Assembly: GCF_003932755.1 (NCBI RefSeq)
Contig: NZ_CP024202.1
Coordinates: forward strand, 1,550,001-1,614,000
Source: Methylomicrobium sp. wino1
GTDB lineage: Bacteria > Pseudomonadota > Gammaproteobacteria > Methylococcales > Methylomonadaceae
DNA length: 64,000 bases
Reading direction: 5' to 3'
Made by a program: the position numbers and the translations under genes. Below, in pieces: positions 56,549 to 64,000 of the stretch. Every line of letters starts with the position of its first letter. Positions within the stretch are counted from its first letter, which is position 1. The notes under the pieces were generated by a model, which saw only the letters and a program-made list of their open reading frames with translations, was not told the DNA's origin and ran no database searches.

Positions 56549-56613
56549 CCCAGCACCTAAATTCCATAATCCATTGGCTATGGTTAGCTCTCTTGGATAA
56601 TTTAGGTGCTGGG
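56549..56613. mobile_element. Beta element, 65 bp, TTCA target duplication, within an inverted alpha-like sequence
   Basis: It has the same perfect ends as the copy at 35031 and the same length. Flanks are TTCA at 56545-56548 and 56614-56617, the complement of TGAA. Surrounding sequence (ACACGGACGTATTCA and TTCACGGCGTCCTG) is alpha interior read backwards. The rest of the gap 56126-56827 shows no gene. Confidence 0.82.
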
Positions 56614-56827
56614 TTCACGGCGTCCTGTCGGGCGAGTGATCGCACCCTTCAACGCGCCCGCACTTTCATTTGCCGGGGCGATGGCCAGACCTTCACGATC
56701 GTTAGGTTTATAGTACTCGCGCATCAAATTTTAGTATTTTATCCGCTCATACCAACCTTCTCCAAAGAGAGAAGGTATTGAATTGAAGTGCCGAGATTCG
56801 ATCGACGATGGGGTTAAGTCCGCGTGT

Positions 56828-58108
56828 TTATAATGTCTTGAACACTGTCGCCGCGATATCCAACGTTTCATCAATGATCTCGTCACTATGCGTGGCTGAA
56901 ACGAAACCGGCTTCGAAGGCCGATGGCGCCAGATAAACACCATTGTCAAGCATTGTGTGGAAAAAGCGTTTGAAGCGGTCTTGATCGCATTGAACGACTT
57001 GTGCGAACGACGTGATTTGCTTGTCTTCGCTGAAAAACAAACCGAACATGCCTCCGACGGCATTGGTTAAAAGCGGTATTCCTGCTTGGCTGGCACGGTC
57101 TTTCATACCATTGACGAGACGGGTCGTTTTCTCGGTTAAAACTTCGTAGAAGTCCGGTTTCGCAATCAGTTCGAGCGTTTTCAATCCCGCGGCCATCGCG
57201 ACCGGGTTGCCTGAGAGTGTACCGGCTTGGTAAACCGGTCCGACCGGTGCGAGATATTCCATGACTTGTCTTTTGCCGCCGAAAGCGCCGACCGGCATGC
57301 CTCCGCCTATGACTTTACCGAGTGTGGTCAGGTCGGGTGTGATGTTGTAAACCCCTTGTGCGCCATGCAATCCTACACGGAAGCCGGTCATTACTTCATC
57401 GAAAATCAACAGCGCGCCGGATTCGTCGCAGACTTGGCGTAGCGTTTCGAGAAAGCCGGAAACCGGCAGGATGCAATTCATGTTGCCGGCGACCGGTTCG
57501 ACTATGATGCAAGCGATGCTGTCGCCGATTTGTTTGAATAATTCGACGACCGATTCGCTATCGTTGTAGGTCAATGAGATCGTGTTTTCCGCTAAAGCCG
57601 CAGGTACGCCCGGCGAACTCGGCACGCCGAAAGTCAGTGCGCCCGAGCCGGCCTTGACCAAGAGCGAATCGGAATGACCGTGATAACAACCTTCGAATTT
57701 GACGATTTTGTCGCGTCCGGTGAAGCCGCGGGCTAAGCGAATCGCGCTCATTGTCGCTTCGGTGCCGGAACTAACCATTCTGACCAGTTCGATCGACGGC
57801 ATCAGTTCGCAGACGGTTCGAGCAATACGGGTTTCAATTTCGGTCGGCGCACCGAAGCTTAGACCTTTTTTGGCGGTTTCAGTGACGGCCGCGATTACTT
57901 CAGGATGGGCGTGTCCTAGAATCATGGGGCCCCAGGAGCCGACATAATCGATGTAACGCTTGTTTTCGTTATCGAAAATATAAGGGCCGGAAGCATGGTC
58001 GATGAAAACCGGAGTGCCGCCAACGCCGCTGAATGATCTGACCGGCGAATTGACGCCGCCGGGAATGACTTGTTTTGCTGCGGAGAATAGATCGTTTGAA
58101 TGGGTCAT
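56828..58108 (-). CDS. hemL: Glutamate-1-semialdehyde 2,1-aminomutase
   Basis: The enzyme has 426 residues. Family motifs are [35 protein letters not shown], the PLP Asp region [13 protein letters not shown] and the Schiff-base Lys in [18 protein letters not shown]. It makes 5-aminolaevulinate, the precursor of haem, by the C5 route. The gene stands alone. The ATG at 58108 is followed directly by the normal N-terminus [10 protein letters not shown]. Confidence 0.97.
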   Translation of the reverse strand: MTHSNDLFSAAKQVIPGGVNSPVRSFSGVGGTPVFIDHASGPYIFDNENKRYIDYVGSWGPMILGHAHPEVIAAVTETAKKGLSFGAPTEIETRIARTVCELMPSIELVRMVSSGTEATMSAIRLARGFTGRDKIVKFEGCYHGHSDSLLVKAGSGALTFGVPSSPGVPAALAENTISLTYNDSESVVELFKQIGDSIACIIVEPVAGNMNCILPVSGFLETLRQVCDESGALLIFDEVMTGFRVGLHGAQGVYNITPDLTTLGKVIGGGMPVGAFGGKRQVMEYLAPVGPVYQAGTLSGNPVAMAAGLKTLELIAKPDFYEVLTEKTTRLVNGMKDRASQAGIPLLTNAVGGMFGLFFSEDKQITSFAQVVQCDQDRFKRFFHTMLDNGVYLAPSAFEAGFVSATHSDEIIDETLDIAATVFKTL

Positions 58109-58259
58109 GATTTTTTTTTGAATTAGAGCGGGTCAAAGTACTTGTAAAGGACTGATGATTTCGAATCGTATTGTACTAGGGTATACAAAGACATGAAATC
58201 ATCATATTATTGCCTGGCTTGGCCTTAAGTATTTAAACTTTAAAACTATTATCAAAACA

Positions 58260-58703
58260 ATGCATTATATAAAAAATATTAGTCTAATGTGGGGCATCTT
58301 GTTGACGGGCTTTTTTTTGATCGCCGGATGCTCGGACGATAAGTCTTCTTCGAGGTCTTCGGAGCCATTTAAAACCAAAGCTCATGTTAAGTTTGATCAC
58401 GCACACGGGAATGAAGTCAGCGATTTGGTCAAACATCAATTCGAACACGAATTCGCCGATCAATGTGTGGAAAGGGAAGTTAAGAATTCAGTCAATAAAG
58501 AACTAGACAGAAAACGTTTTGCCGAGCCTTGCATGTGCATCGCGACTTATCTGCTCAAGGATTTGACGGCCAAGGAGGCCGAGTTATTCGTTAAAGAAAA
58601 TAAGAATACGCAGTCCCTTAGGATTAAATTCGAAAGCGCCGCGTATCATTGTCTGCAAAAAAAAGCTCAACCGAAGGGCCCTAATCTGTTCGGTAAGCGG
58701 TAA
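58260..58703 (+). CDS. Small lipoprotein of unknown function
   Basis: The protein has 147 residues. A signal peptide with lipobox LIAGC predicts lipid attachment at Cys24. The mature part is charged. A Ser-rich linker is followed by a helical region with three Cys (QCVEREV, EPCMCIATYLL) and a late one in AYHCLQKK, arranged as CMC and single Cys that could form disulphides. I recognise no family with certainty. The spacing of C..EP-C-x-C resembles small periplasmic domains, but no function can be given. A second ATG at 58287 would leave the signal peptide short. Confidence 0.65.
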   Translation: MHYIKNISLMWGILLTGFFLIAGCSDDKSSSRSSEPFKTKAHVKFDHAHGNEVSDLVKHQFEHEFADQCVEREVKNSVNKELDRKRFAEPCMCIATYLLKDLTAKEAELFVKENKNTQSLRIKFESAAYHCLQKKAQPKGPNLFGKR

Positions 58704-58778
58704 TTCAAGCGCTCACGTTTCAAATTCGGCGCTTGGCGGCGAAGGTTCTCGCAACATCCGCCTGCGCCGAATTCTGAT

Positions 58779-59351
58779 TTAAAGCAAGTTTAAAACCTCC
58801 GGCAAAAAAAACTCGTTTACCAGTAGCGGTTTTTGGCGGATGGCGTATACGGTTCTTCTTGCCCAGAGCGGTTGTTCGATATGGGCTTCGTTGACGGCAA
58901 GGGTTGTCCAAAACGGCGGGGCGATAAGCGCGAAATCCATTTCCAGTCTGGCCAACTTGGGATAGGAAAAAATCACTTCTCCCAGCGGCTTGCTGCCTAG
59001 GTGGGCTAGGTTGCGTCGAGCGGCCTTGACTGTTTTTTCCGGAATCAGTGTTCGAGCTAGAATCAGCGGCTTGCCGTCGGCATGCAGCAGAACCTCGCGG
59101 GTTAAGGTGTAGCGCCCCGGGTTGAGTTTGAGCCGTTTGCGCTCGCCCAAAAAAGGCAGGCGCCGGCAATTGAGGAGTATTTTCACTTTGACTGCCTCGC
59201 CGTAGTAGCTGCGCAATCTTTGCGTGATCGATCCGGGTTCATATATCCAGGATTGCGCTGACAGCGGAATCGTATGGTGTTCTCCGGGGCGACTGACGAT
59301 CCAGTTCGGTTCTTGTTCTAATAAAAGGCTTTTAATCGGCAAGCGTATCAT
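58779..59351 (-). CDS. ubiC: Chorismate lyase
   Basis: The protein has 190 residues. WIYEPGSITQRLR is the conserved N-terminal signature, followed by REVLLHADGKPLILARTLIPEK, FWARRT-like LWARRTVYAIRQKPLLVNEFFLP. It turns chorismate into 4-hydroxybenzoate and pyruvate, the first step of ubiquinone synthesis. It thus complements ispB (13566), which makes the side chain. The start overlaps the recG stop by 4 bp (ATGA type). Confidence 0.9.
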   Translation of the reverse strand: MIRLPIKSLLLEQEPNWIVSRPGEHHTIPLSAQSWIYEPGSITQRLRSYYGEAVKVKILLNCRRLPFLGERKRLKLNPGRYTLTREVLLHADGKPLILARTLIPEKTVKAARRNLAHLGSKPLGEVIFSYPKLARLEMDFALIAPPFWTTLAVNEAHIEQPLWARRTVYAIRQKPLLVNEFFLPEVLNLL

Positions 59352-61432
59352 ACCTCGGCATAATTGACGGTTTCTCCGAGCCAGCGTTTGATTAACGGTT
59401 GAACGGCATCGGGAGAATGGTGAAGCAGCGATTCGGCAATCGTTGGTATATTATCCAGTAGATCCGTGTCACGATCCAAATCGGCGATTTTAAATTGCAT
59501 CTGCCCGGTTTGTCGGGTACCCATGACTTCGCCCGGTCCGCGTAGTTCCAAGTCTTTTTCGGCAATGACAAAGCCGTCGTTCGAGTCTCTTAGAATACCG
59601 AGCCGATTTCTCGCCGTGTCGGAGAGAGGGGATTGATAGAGCAGCAAACAATAACTTTCGTCTTTGCCACGGCCGACCCGCCCTCGTAGCTGGTGAAGTT
59701 GAGATAGGCCTAATCGTTCCGGATTTTCGATGATCATGAGTCCGGCGGTGGGAACATCCACGCCAACTTCGATTACGGTGGTCGCGACCAAAAGATCGAT
59801 TTGGTGATTCTTAAAGTCTTGCATCACGGCATCCTTGTCGGCGGCTTTCATGCGTCCGTGTACCAGTCCAATGCGAATGTCCGGTAATACTTGGGTTAGG
59901 AGTTCAGCGGTTTTTTCGGCGGCTTCGCATTGTAAGGCCTCGGACTCTTCAATCAAGGTGCAGACCCAGTATGCCTGCCGTTTTTGAGCGACCCAGTGAC
60001 CGATACGGGCGACGACTTCTTCGCGGCGTTCGGAGGGAATGACGCTAGTAACGATTGGCTTTCTGCCGGGCGGTAATTCGTCGATGATCGAGATATCAAG
60101 GTCCGAGTATTGTAGCATAGCCAGGGTTCGTGGGATCGGTGTGGCGGTCATGACCAGTTGATGAGGACGAATGCCGGCGTTACGCCCTTTGTCTCTGAGC
60201 GCCATGCGCTGATGCACGCCGAAGCGGTGCTGTTCGTCGATGACGATCAATCCCAGTTTTTTAAAGGTGACGGATTCTTGAAAAAGTGCGTGTGTGCCTA
60301 TCACGATGCCGGCTGAGCCATCTTCAAGCGATTCGAGCGAGGTCTTTCGGGTATTGCCTTTGATTTGCCCGGTCAAGAAGATGATTTGAGTCTGAAAACT
60401 GTCGAACCATGCGTTAAAATTTCGAAAATGCTGTTCGGCCAACAATTCGGTCGGTGCCATGACCGCGACTTGATATCCTGTTGCCAAGGCTAGTAAAGCG
60501 GCGTATGCCGAAACGACGGTTTTACCGGAGCCGACATCGCCCTGTACCAGGCGTAACATGGGTTGCTGTCGACTGCAATCGTCTTCGATTTCAGTGATGA
60601 CGCGTTGTTGCGCACCGGTTAGTTGGAATGGTAGCGACTTTAGAAAATGCCGCCGGGTTGTCTCGTCAATAGAAAAAGCAGGGGCGAGTTGTTCGCGGGC
60701 TTGCTCACGAATGACTCTCAGGCTGAGGTGATGACTTAATAGTTCTTCAAAGGCTAAACGTTTTCGCGCCGGATTATTGTTTTGGAGTAATGTCTCGGCG
60801 GTCATTTGTTCGTTTGGGGCATGCAGGAAGTTGATTGCCTCGATCAGCGTAGGATAATTGAAGCGCTGTAAAAGCGATTTCGGTAACCAATCAGTCAAGT
60901 GTTTAAGATGCAGGTTTAGCGCTTGTTTGATTGCTTTTCTAAGTATGGATTGGCTTAAACCTTCGGTCAGCGGATAAATCGGCGTCAAGGTGTCTTCGGT
61001 TATTGTGTGTTCCGGGTGACTTAGGATTTTATAGTCGGGATGGATCATTTCCAATCCCGCATACCCGTGACGGACTTCCGCGAAACAACTGATATAGGTT
61101 CCCGGGCTCAACTGTGCCAGTTGTGCGGCGCTAAAATGAAAAAAACGTAAGCTAATGAATCCGGTGCCGTCTCCGATTCGGCAGATCAGGCTTTTACGGC
61201 CGCGCAGTAGTGTGTCGGTTAATTCGACTTTGCCTTTGATCAAGGCGGTGATCCCCGGTTTTAGAGCGCCGATTGCTTGGCTTCGAGTTCTATCCTCATA
61301 GCGGTGGGGAAGATGGAAGATAAGGTCCTGACAGGTTCGGATGCCGAGTTTCTCTAGCTTGTTTGCCGTTTGCTTGCCTATGCCGCCCAATGAAGCGACC
61401 GATTGATCAAGTGGATCGTTACGGTCCATCAT
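59348..61432 (-). CDS. recG: ATP-dependent DNA helicase RecG
   Basis: The protein has 694 residues. The N-terminal wedge / OB-fold domain (about 1-250) is followed by helicase motifs I (VQGDVGSGKTVVS), Ia (MAPTELLAEQH), II (IDEQHRFG; DEQH), III (MTATPIPRT), V (TTVIEVGVDVPTA) and VI (QLRGRVGRG). It reverses stalled forks and acts on recombination intermediates. It lies between ridA (12 bp gap) and ubiC (4 bp overlap). Confidence 0.97.
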   Translation of the reverse strand: MMDRNDPLDQSVASLGGIGKQTANKLEKLGIRTCQDLIFHLPHRYEDRTRSQAIGALKPGITALIKGKVELTDTLLRGRKSLICRIGDGTGFISLRFFHFSAAQLAQLSPGTYISCFAEVRHGYAGLEMIHPDYKILSHPEHTITEDTLTPIYPLTEGLSQSILRKAIKQALNLHLKHLTDWLPKSLLQRFNYPTLIEAINFLHAPNEQMTAETLLQNNNPARKRLAFEELLSHHLSLRVIREQAREQLAPAFSIDETTRRHFLKSLPFQLTGAQQRVITEIEDDCSRQQPMLRLVQGDVGSGKTVVSAYAALLALATGYQVAVMAPTELLAEQHFRNFNAWFDSFQTQIIFLTGQIKGNTRKTSLESLEDGSAGIVIGTHALFQESVTFKKLGLIVIDEQHRFGVHQRMALRDKGRNAGIRPHQLVMTATPIPRTLAMLQYSDLDISIIDELPPGRKPIVTSVIPSERREEVVARIGHWVAQKRQAYWVCTLIEESEALQCEAAEKTAELLTQVLPDIRIGLVHGRMKAADKDAVMQDFKNHQIDLLVATTVIEVGVDVPTAGLMIIENPERLGLSQLHQLRGRVGRGKDESYCLLLYQSPLSDTARNRLGILRDSNDGFVIAEKDLELRGPGEVMGTRQTGQMQFKIADLDRDTDLLDNIPTIAESLLHHSPDAVQPLIKRWLGETVNYAEV

Positions 61433-61444
61433 GCAATGTTGGCT

Positions 61445-61846
61445 TTATGCCGGATAGAGTTCGTTGCGTAAATGCATGATCGCGTCAATTTCCACGCCAA
61501 CACTTTTCGGTAATGCAGCGACTCCGATTGCGGCACGGGCCGGATAGGGTTCGCTGATGAATTCGCCCATGATTTCGTTGACGATAGGGAAGTTGGCGAG
61601 GTCGGTTAAATAAACATTCAATTTGACGATGTCCGTTAAATCGCCGCCAGCCGCAATCGCGACCGCGTTCAAGTTATTGAATACTTGTCTGATTTGGATG
61701 TGAATGTCTTCCGAGACAACGCCCATGGTTTTAGGGTCTAAGGGGATTTGACCGGATAAGTAAACGGTATTGTCGACTTTAACGGCCTGTGAATAAGTGC
61801 CGATGGCTTGAGGCGCGTCCGGGGTATGGATGATTTCTTTGTTCAT
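61445..61846 (-). CDS. ridA: Reactive intermediate deaminase RidA (YjgF/UK114 family)
   Basis: The protein has 133 residues. TPDAPQAIGTYSQAVKVDNTVYLSGQIPLDPKTM and the C-terminal YPARAAIGVAALPKSVGVEIDAI are the family hallmarks. R in PARAAIG is the Arg that holds the substrate carboxylate. It hydrolyses enamine/imine products of PLP enzymes such as threonine dehydratase. It lies between spoT and recG, as in many gammaproteobacteria. Confidence 0.95.
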   Translation of the reverse strand: MNKEIIHTPDAPQAIGTYSQAVKVDNTVYLSGQIPLDPKTMGVVSEDIHIQIRQVFNNLNAVAIAAGGDLTDIVKLNVYLTDLANFPIVNEIMGEFISEPYPARAAIGVAALPKSVGVEIDAIMHLRNELYPA

Positions 61847-61881
61847 GAGCAGAGTGATAATTTTGATCTAATAGTATTTAT

Positions 61882-64000
61882 CTAGGCTTTGACTCGCGTA
61901 ATCTTTAATACGATCGTTAATTTTTTCAGGCGGCGCATAATATTGGCTAAATGAACTCGATCTTTAACGGTGAGTGTGATCAAATCGACGGAGACTCGGT
62001 CATCCTGGTCGACTACTGTGACGTTTTCGATATTCGAATCCAGTTCTGAGATGGTTGCGGCGATAGTCGCGAGTGTTCCCCGTTGATTGAGTATCTCAAT
62101 ACGAATTTCAGCCGGAAATTCTCCACTGGTATCCTTGCTCCATTCGACATCTAGCCAACCGGTTTGTTTTTTTCTCGAATCACTGCTGTTTCTGCATTCA
62201 TGATGATGAACGACGATGCCGCGTCCGGGGTTGAAAAAACCGACGATCGAATCGCCCGGTATCGGGCGGCAACATTTGGCCAGTGTGACGACCATGCCTT
62301 CCGTGCCTTTGATAATTAGTGGGCTATTGACGCCTTGTTCGTTATCGTCGAGTCTAACCGTCGACGAAATGTCATTTTGGCTCAAGCGTTTGGCGACCAA
62401 AAACGGCATTTTATTACCAAGCCCTATGTCCTCGAGTAAGGCATCCATGGAGTTGACCGACAACACCTCCAAAAGTTTGTTCACGCGCTCCGATGGAATG
62501 GTGTCCAATTGTAAGTTCATGCCTTGTAATTCTTTTTCCAGGAGGCGGCGTCCGAGGTTGATCGCTTCCTGTTGTTTAAAGTTCTTCAGATATGCGCGGA
62601 TGCTGCTGCGGGCCTTCGCGGTGACGACATAGTTTAGCCAGAGCGGATTGGGGCGGGCCCAAGAGGTGGTGATGACTTCGACGGTTAAGCCGTTTTCGAG
62701 TTGTGTTTGCAACGGCACCAGTTGTTTATCGACCCGAGCCGAGACGCAGGAATTGCCGATATCGGTATGTACCGCATAAGCGAAATCGACGATCGTTGCT
62801 CCGCGTGGCAATTTGATAATACCGCCTTGAGGCGTGAATACGAAGACTTCTTGGGGGTAAAGATCGATTTTAAGATTATCGATAAACTCCATGGAGTTGC
62901 CGGCCGATTTATGAATCTCCAGTAATTCACGCAGCCATTCATTAGCTCGGGCTTGGGCATGCTCGGTTTTGTCGCTTTCCGCCTTATCGCTATCGGATTT
63001 ATAAAGCCAATGTGCGGCAATGCCCGATTCTGACATTCGGTGCATTTCATGGGTTCTGATTTGAATTTCGATCGGGACGCCATAAGGGCCGATCAATATG
63101 GTATGCAGAGACTGGTAACCGTTGGCCTTGGACAATGCAATATAATCCTTGAATCGTCCGGGAACCGGGTTATACAGATTATGAACGACGCCCAGTGCGC
63201 GATAGCAGGTGTCGGGCTGATCGCAAAGAATTCTAAAGGCATAAACATCGAATACGTCGGCAAAGGATATTTTTTTATTCAGCATTTTTTGATAAATGCT
63301 GAATAGATTTTTTTCGCGTCCTTCGACTTCGCATTCCAAGCCGGCTTCGCGTAGGCGATTTTTAATTGAATTTTGAATGATTTCGACGATTTCTCTTCGA
63401 TTCCCTCGAGCTTTTTTGACGGCGTTTTTTAGGACCGCATGGCGGCCGGGGTATAAGGCTTTAAAACCGAGGGATTCCAGTTGATGGCGGATATGGTTCA
63501 TGCCCAGTCGGTTGGCAATGGGGGCATAAATATCCAGTGTTTCTCGAGCGATGCGGCGTTTTTTTTCAGGTGGCATCGAGCCTAAGGTTTGCATGTTATG
63601 CAGACGATCGGCTAGTTTGACCATGATGACACGCAAATCCTTGGTCATGGCCAAAAACATTTTTCGGACATTTTCCGCCTGAGCTTCGGCTCGCGATTTG
63701 CTGTCGATTTTGCTCAGTTTTGTAACGCCGTCGACCAGTTCGGCTACTTCCATGCTAAACAAGCGACCGAGGTCATCCTTGCTGGCGTGCGTGTCTTCGA
63801 TGACATCATGTAGTAGCGCAGCCATGATACCTTTTGCATCCATGCGCATTTCTGCCAGGCTGATGGCCACGGCGATAGGGTGGCAAATGTAAGCTTCTCC
63901 ACTCTTTCGGAACTGGCCGGCATGCGCCTCCGCGCCATACAGATAGGCCCTACAGATATCGTTGATTTGGTTTTGGTCCATATAGCTTTCCAGAGTCGAG
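61882..64000 (-). CDS. spoT: Bifunctional (p)ppGpp synthase/hydrolase SpoT, 5' end outside the window
   Basis: At least 705 codons are seen. The frame stays open to the right edge before the internal ATG 63981, and residues STLESYM align with SpoT, so the start lies beyond. The HD hydrolase domain is complete (CHPIAVAISLAEM, ALLHDVIEDT, VKLADRLHNM). The synthase domain has GRFKDYIALSKANGYQSLHT and IEIQIRTHEMHRMSESGIAAHW. TGS (VFTPQGGIIKLPRGATIVDFAYAVHTDIG) and ACT domains follow. It sets the stringent-response alarmone level. Confidence 0.96.
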   Translation of the reverse strand, partial: STLESYMDQNQINDICRAYLYGAEAHAGQFRKSGEAYICHPIAVAISLAEMRMDAKGIMAALLHDVIEDTHASKDDLGRLFSMEVAELVDGVTKLSKIDSKSRAEAQAENVRKMFLAMTKDLRVIMVKLADRLHNMQTLGSMPPEKKRRIARETLDIYAPIANRLGMNHIRHQLESLGFKALYPGRHAVLKNAVKKARGNRREIVEIIQNSIKNRLREAGLECEVEGREKNLFSIYQKMLNKKISFADVFDVYAFRILCDQPDTCYRALGVVHNLYNPVPGRFKDYIALSKANGYQSLHTILIGPYGVPIEIQIRTHEMHRMSESGIAAHWLYKSDSDKAESDKTEHAQARANEWLRELLEIHKSAGNSMEFIDNLKIDLYPQEVFVFTPQGGIIKLPRGATIVDFAYAVHTDIGNSCVSARVDKQLVPLQTQLENGLTVEVITTSWARPNPLWLNYVVTAKARSSIRAYLKNFKQQEAINLGRRLLEKELQGMNLQLDTIPSERVNKLLEVLSVNSMDALLEDIGLGNKMPFLVAKRLSQNDISSTVRLDDNEQGVNSPLIIKGTEGMVVTLAKCCRPIPGDSIVGFFNPGRGIVVHHHECRNSSDSRKKQTGWLDVEWSKDTSGEFPAEIRIEILNQRGTLATIAATISELDSNIENVTVVDQDDRVSVDLITLTVKDRVHLANIMRRLKKLTIVLKITRVKA

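Overview
The window is about 64 kb from the chromosome of a gammaproteobacterium. This follows from the gene neighbourhoods spoT-ridA-recG-ubiC, ampD next to nadC, rplU-rpmA-obgE-proB, ribF-ileS-lspA, and a LexA of the self-cleaving type. The moderate GC content, the several families of short palindromic intergenic repeats and the mix of genes would fit a Methylococcales methanotroph. That is an inference: no methane oxidation gene lies in the window.

Layout. 1-5.9 kb: the end of a DEAD-box helicase gene, a biotin-dependent decarboxylase pair (oadB, oadA) separated by an inserted repeat, and an OmpL-like porin. 5.9-8.3 kb: a TonB-dependent receptor behind a good Fur-box match. 8.4-13.6 kb: a five-gene minus-strand operon (DUF938 methyltransferase, beta-carbonic anhydrase, atypical SDR, DUF1326, DUF2182). 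It is divergent from a sigma-54 activator with a cysteine-containing sensory domain. The shared gap carries a sigma-54 promoter match and paired dyads, so the block reads as a self-contained regulated system. 13.6-25.2 kb: housekeeping genes (ispB, rplU, rpmA, obgE, proB, rpsT, ribF, ileS, lspA, ampD, nadC, a flavin reductase). 25.1-25.8 kb: a recent 313-bp tandem duplication.

25.9-51.2 kb is the accessory and signalling part. It holds a stand-alone M41-like metallopeptidase, a GGDEF-EAL protein, a FixLJ-like pair with many PAS domains and a protein with repeated GVxKYxxK motifs. Next is an apparent operon of HDOD kinase, receiver-PAS-GGDEF-EAL protein and a Fic-like/zeta-kinase fusion. After an alkaline phosphatase lipoprotein and an inositol-monophosphatase-family enzyme comes an operon of TonB-dependent receptor, solute-binding protein and hybrid histidine kinase. 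That operon looks like an outer-membrane-to-cytoplasm sensing chain.

51.4-64 kb: SirB2, lexA with a co-directional 51-residue single-span membrane protein, an M20 amidohydrolase, ribA, hspQ, a methyltransferase, hemL, a lipoprotein, ubiC, recG, ridA and the 5'-truncated spoT.

Intergenic spaces are filled with at least six families of non-coding elements with terminal inverted repeats, called here alpha, beta, gamma, delta, epsilon and eta. Several show target-site duplications and they are nested in each other, most deeply at 33172-33917. No transposase, CRISPR array, rRNA or tRNA gene was recognised.
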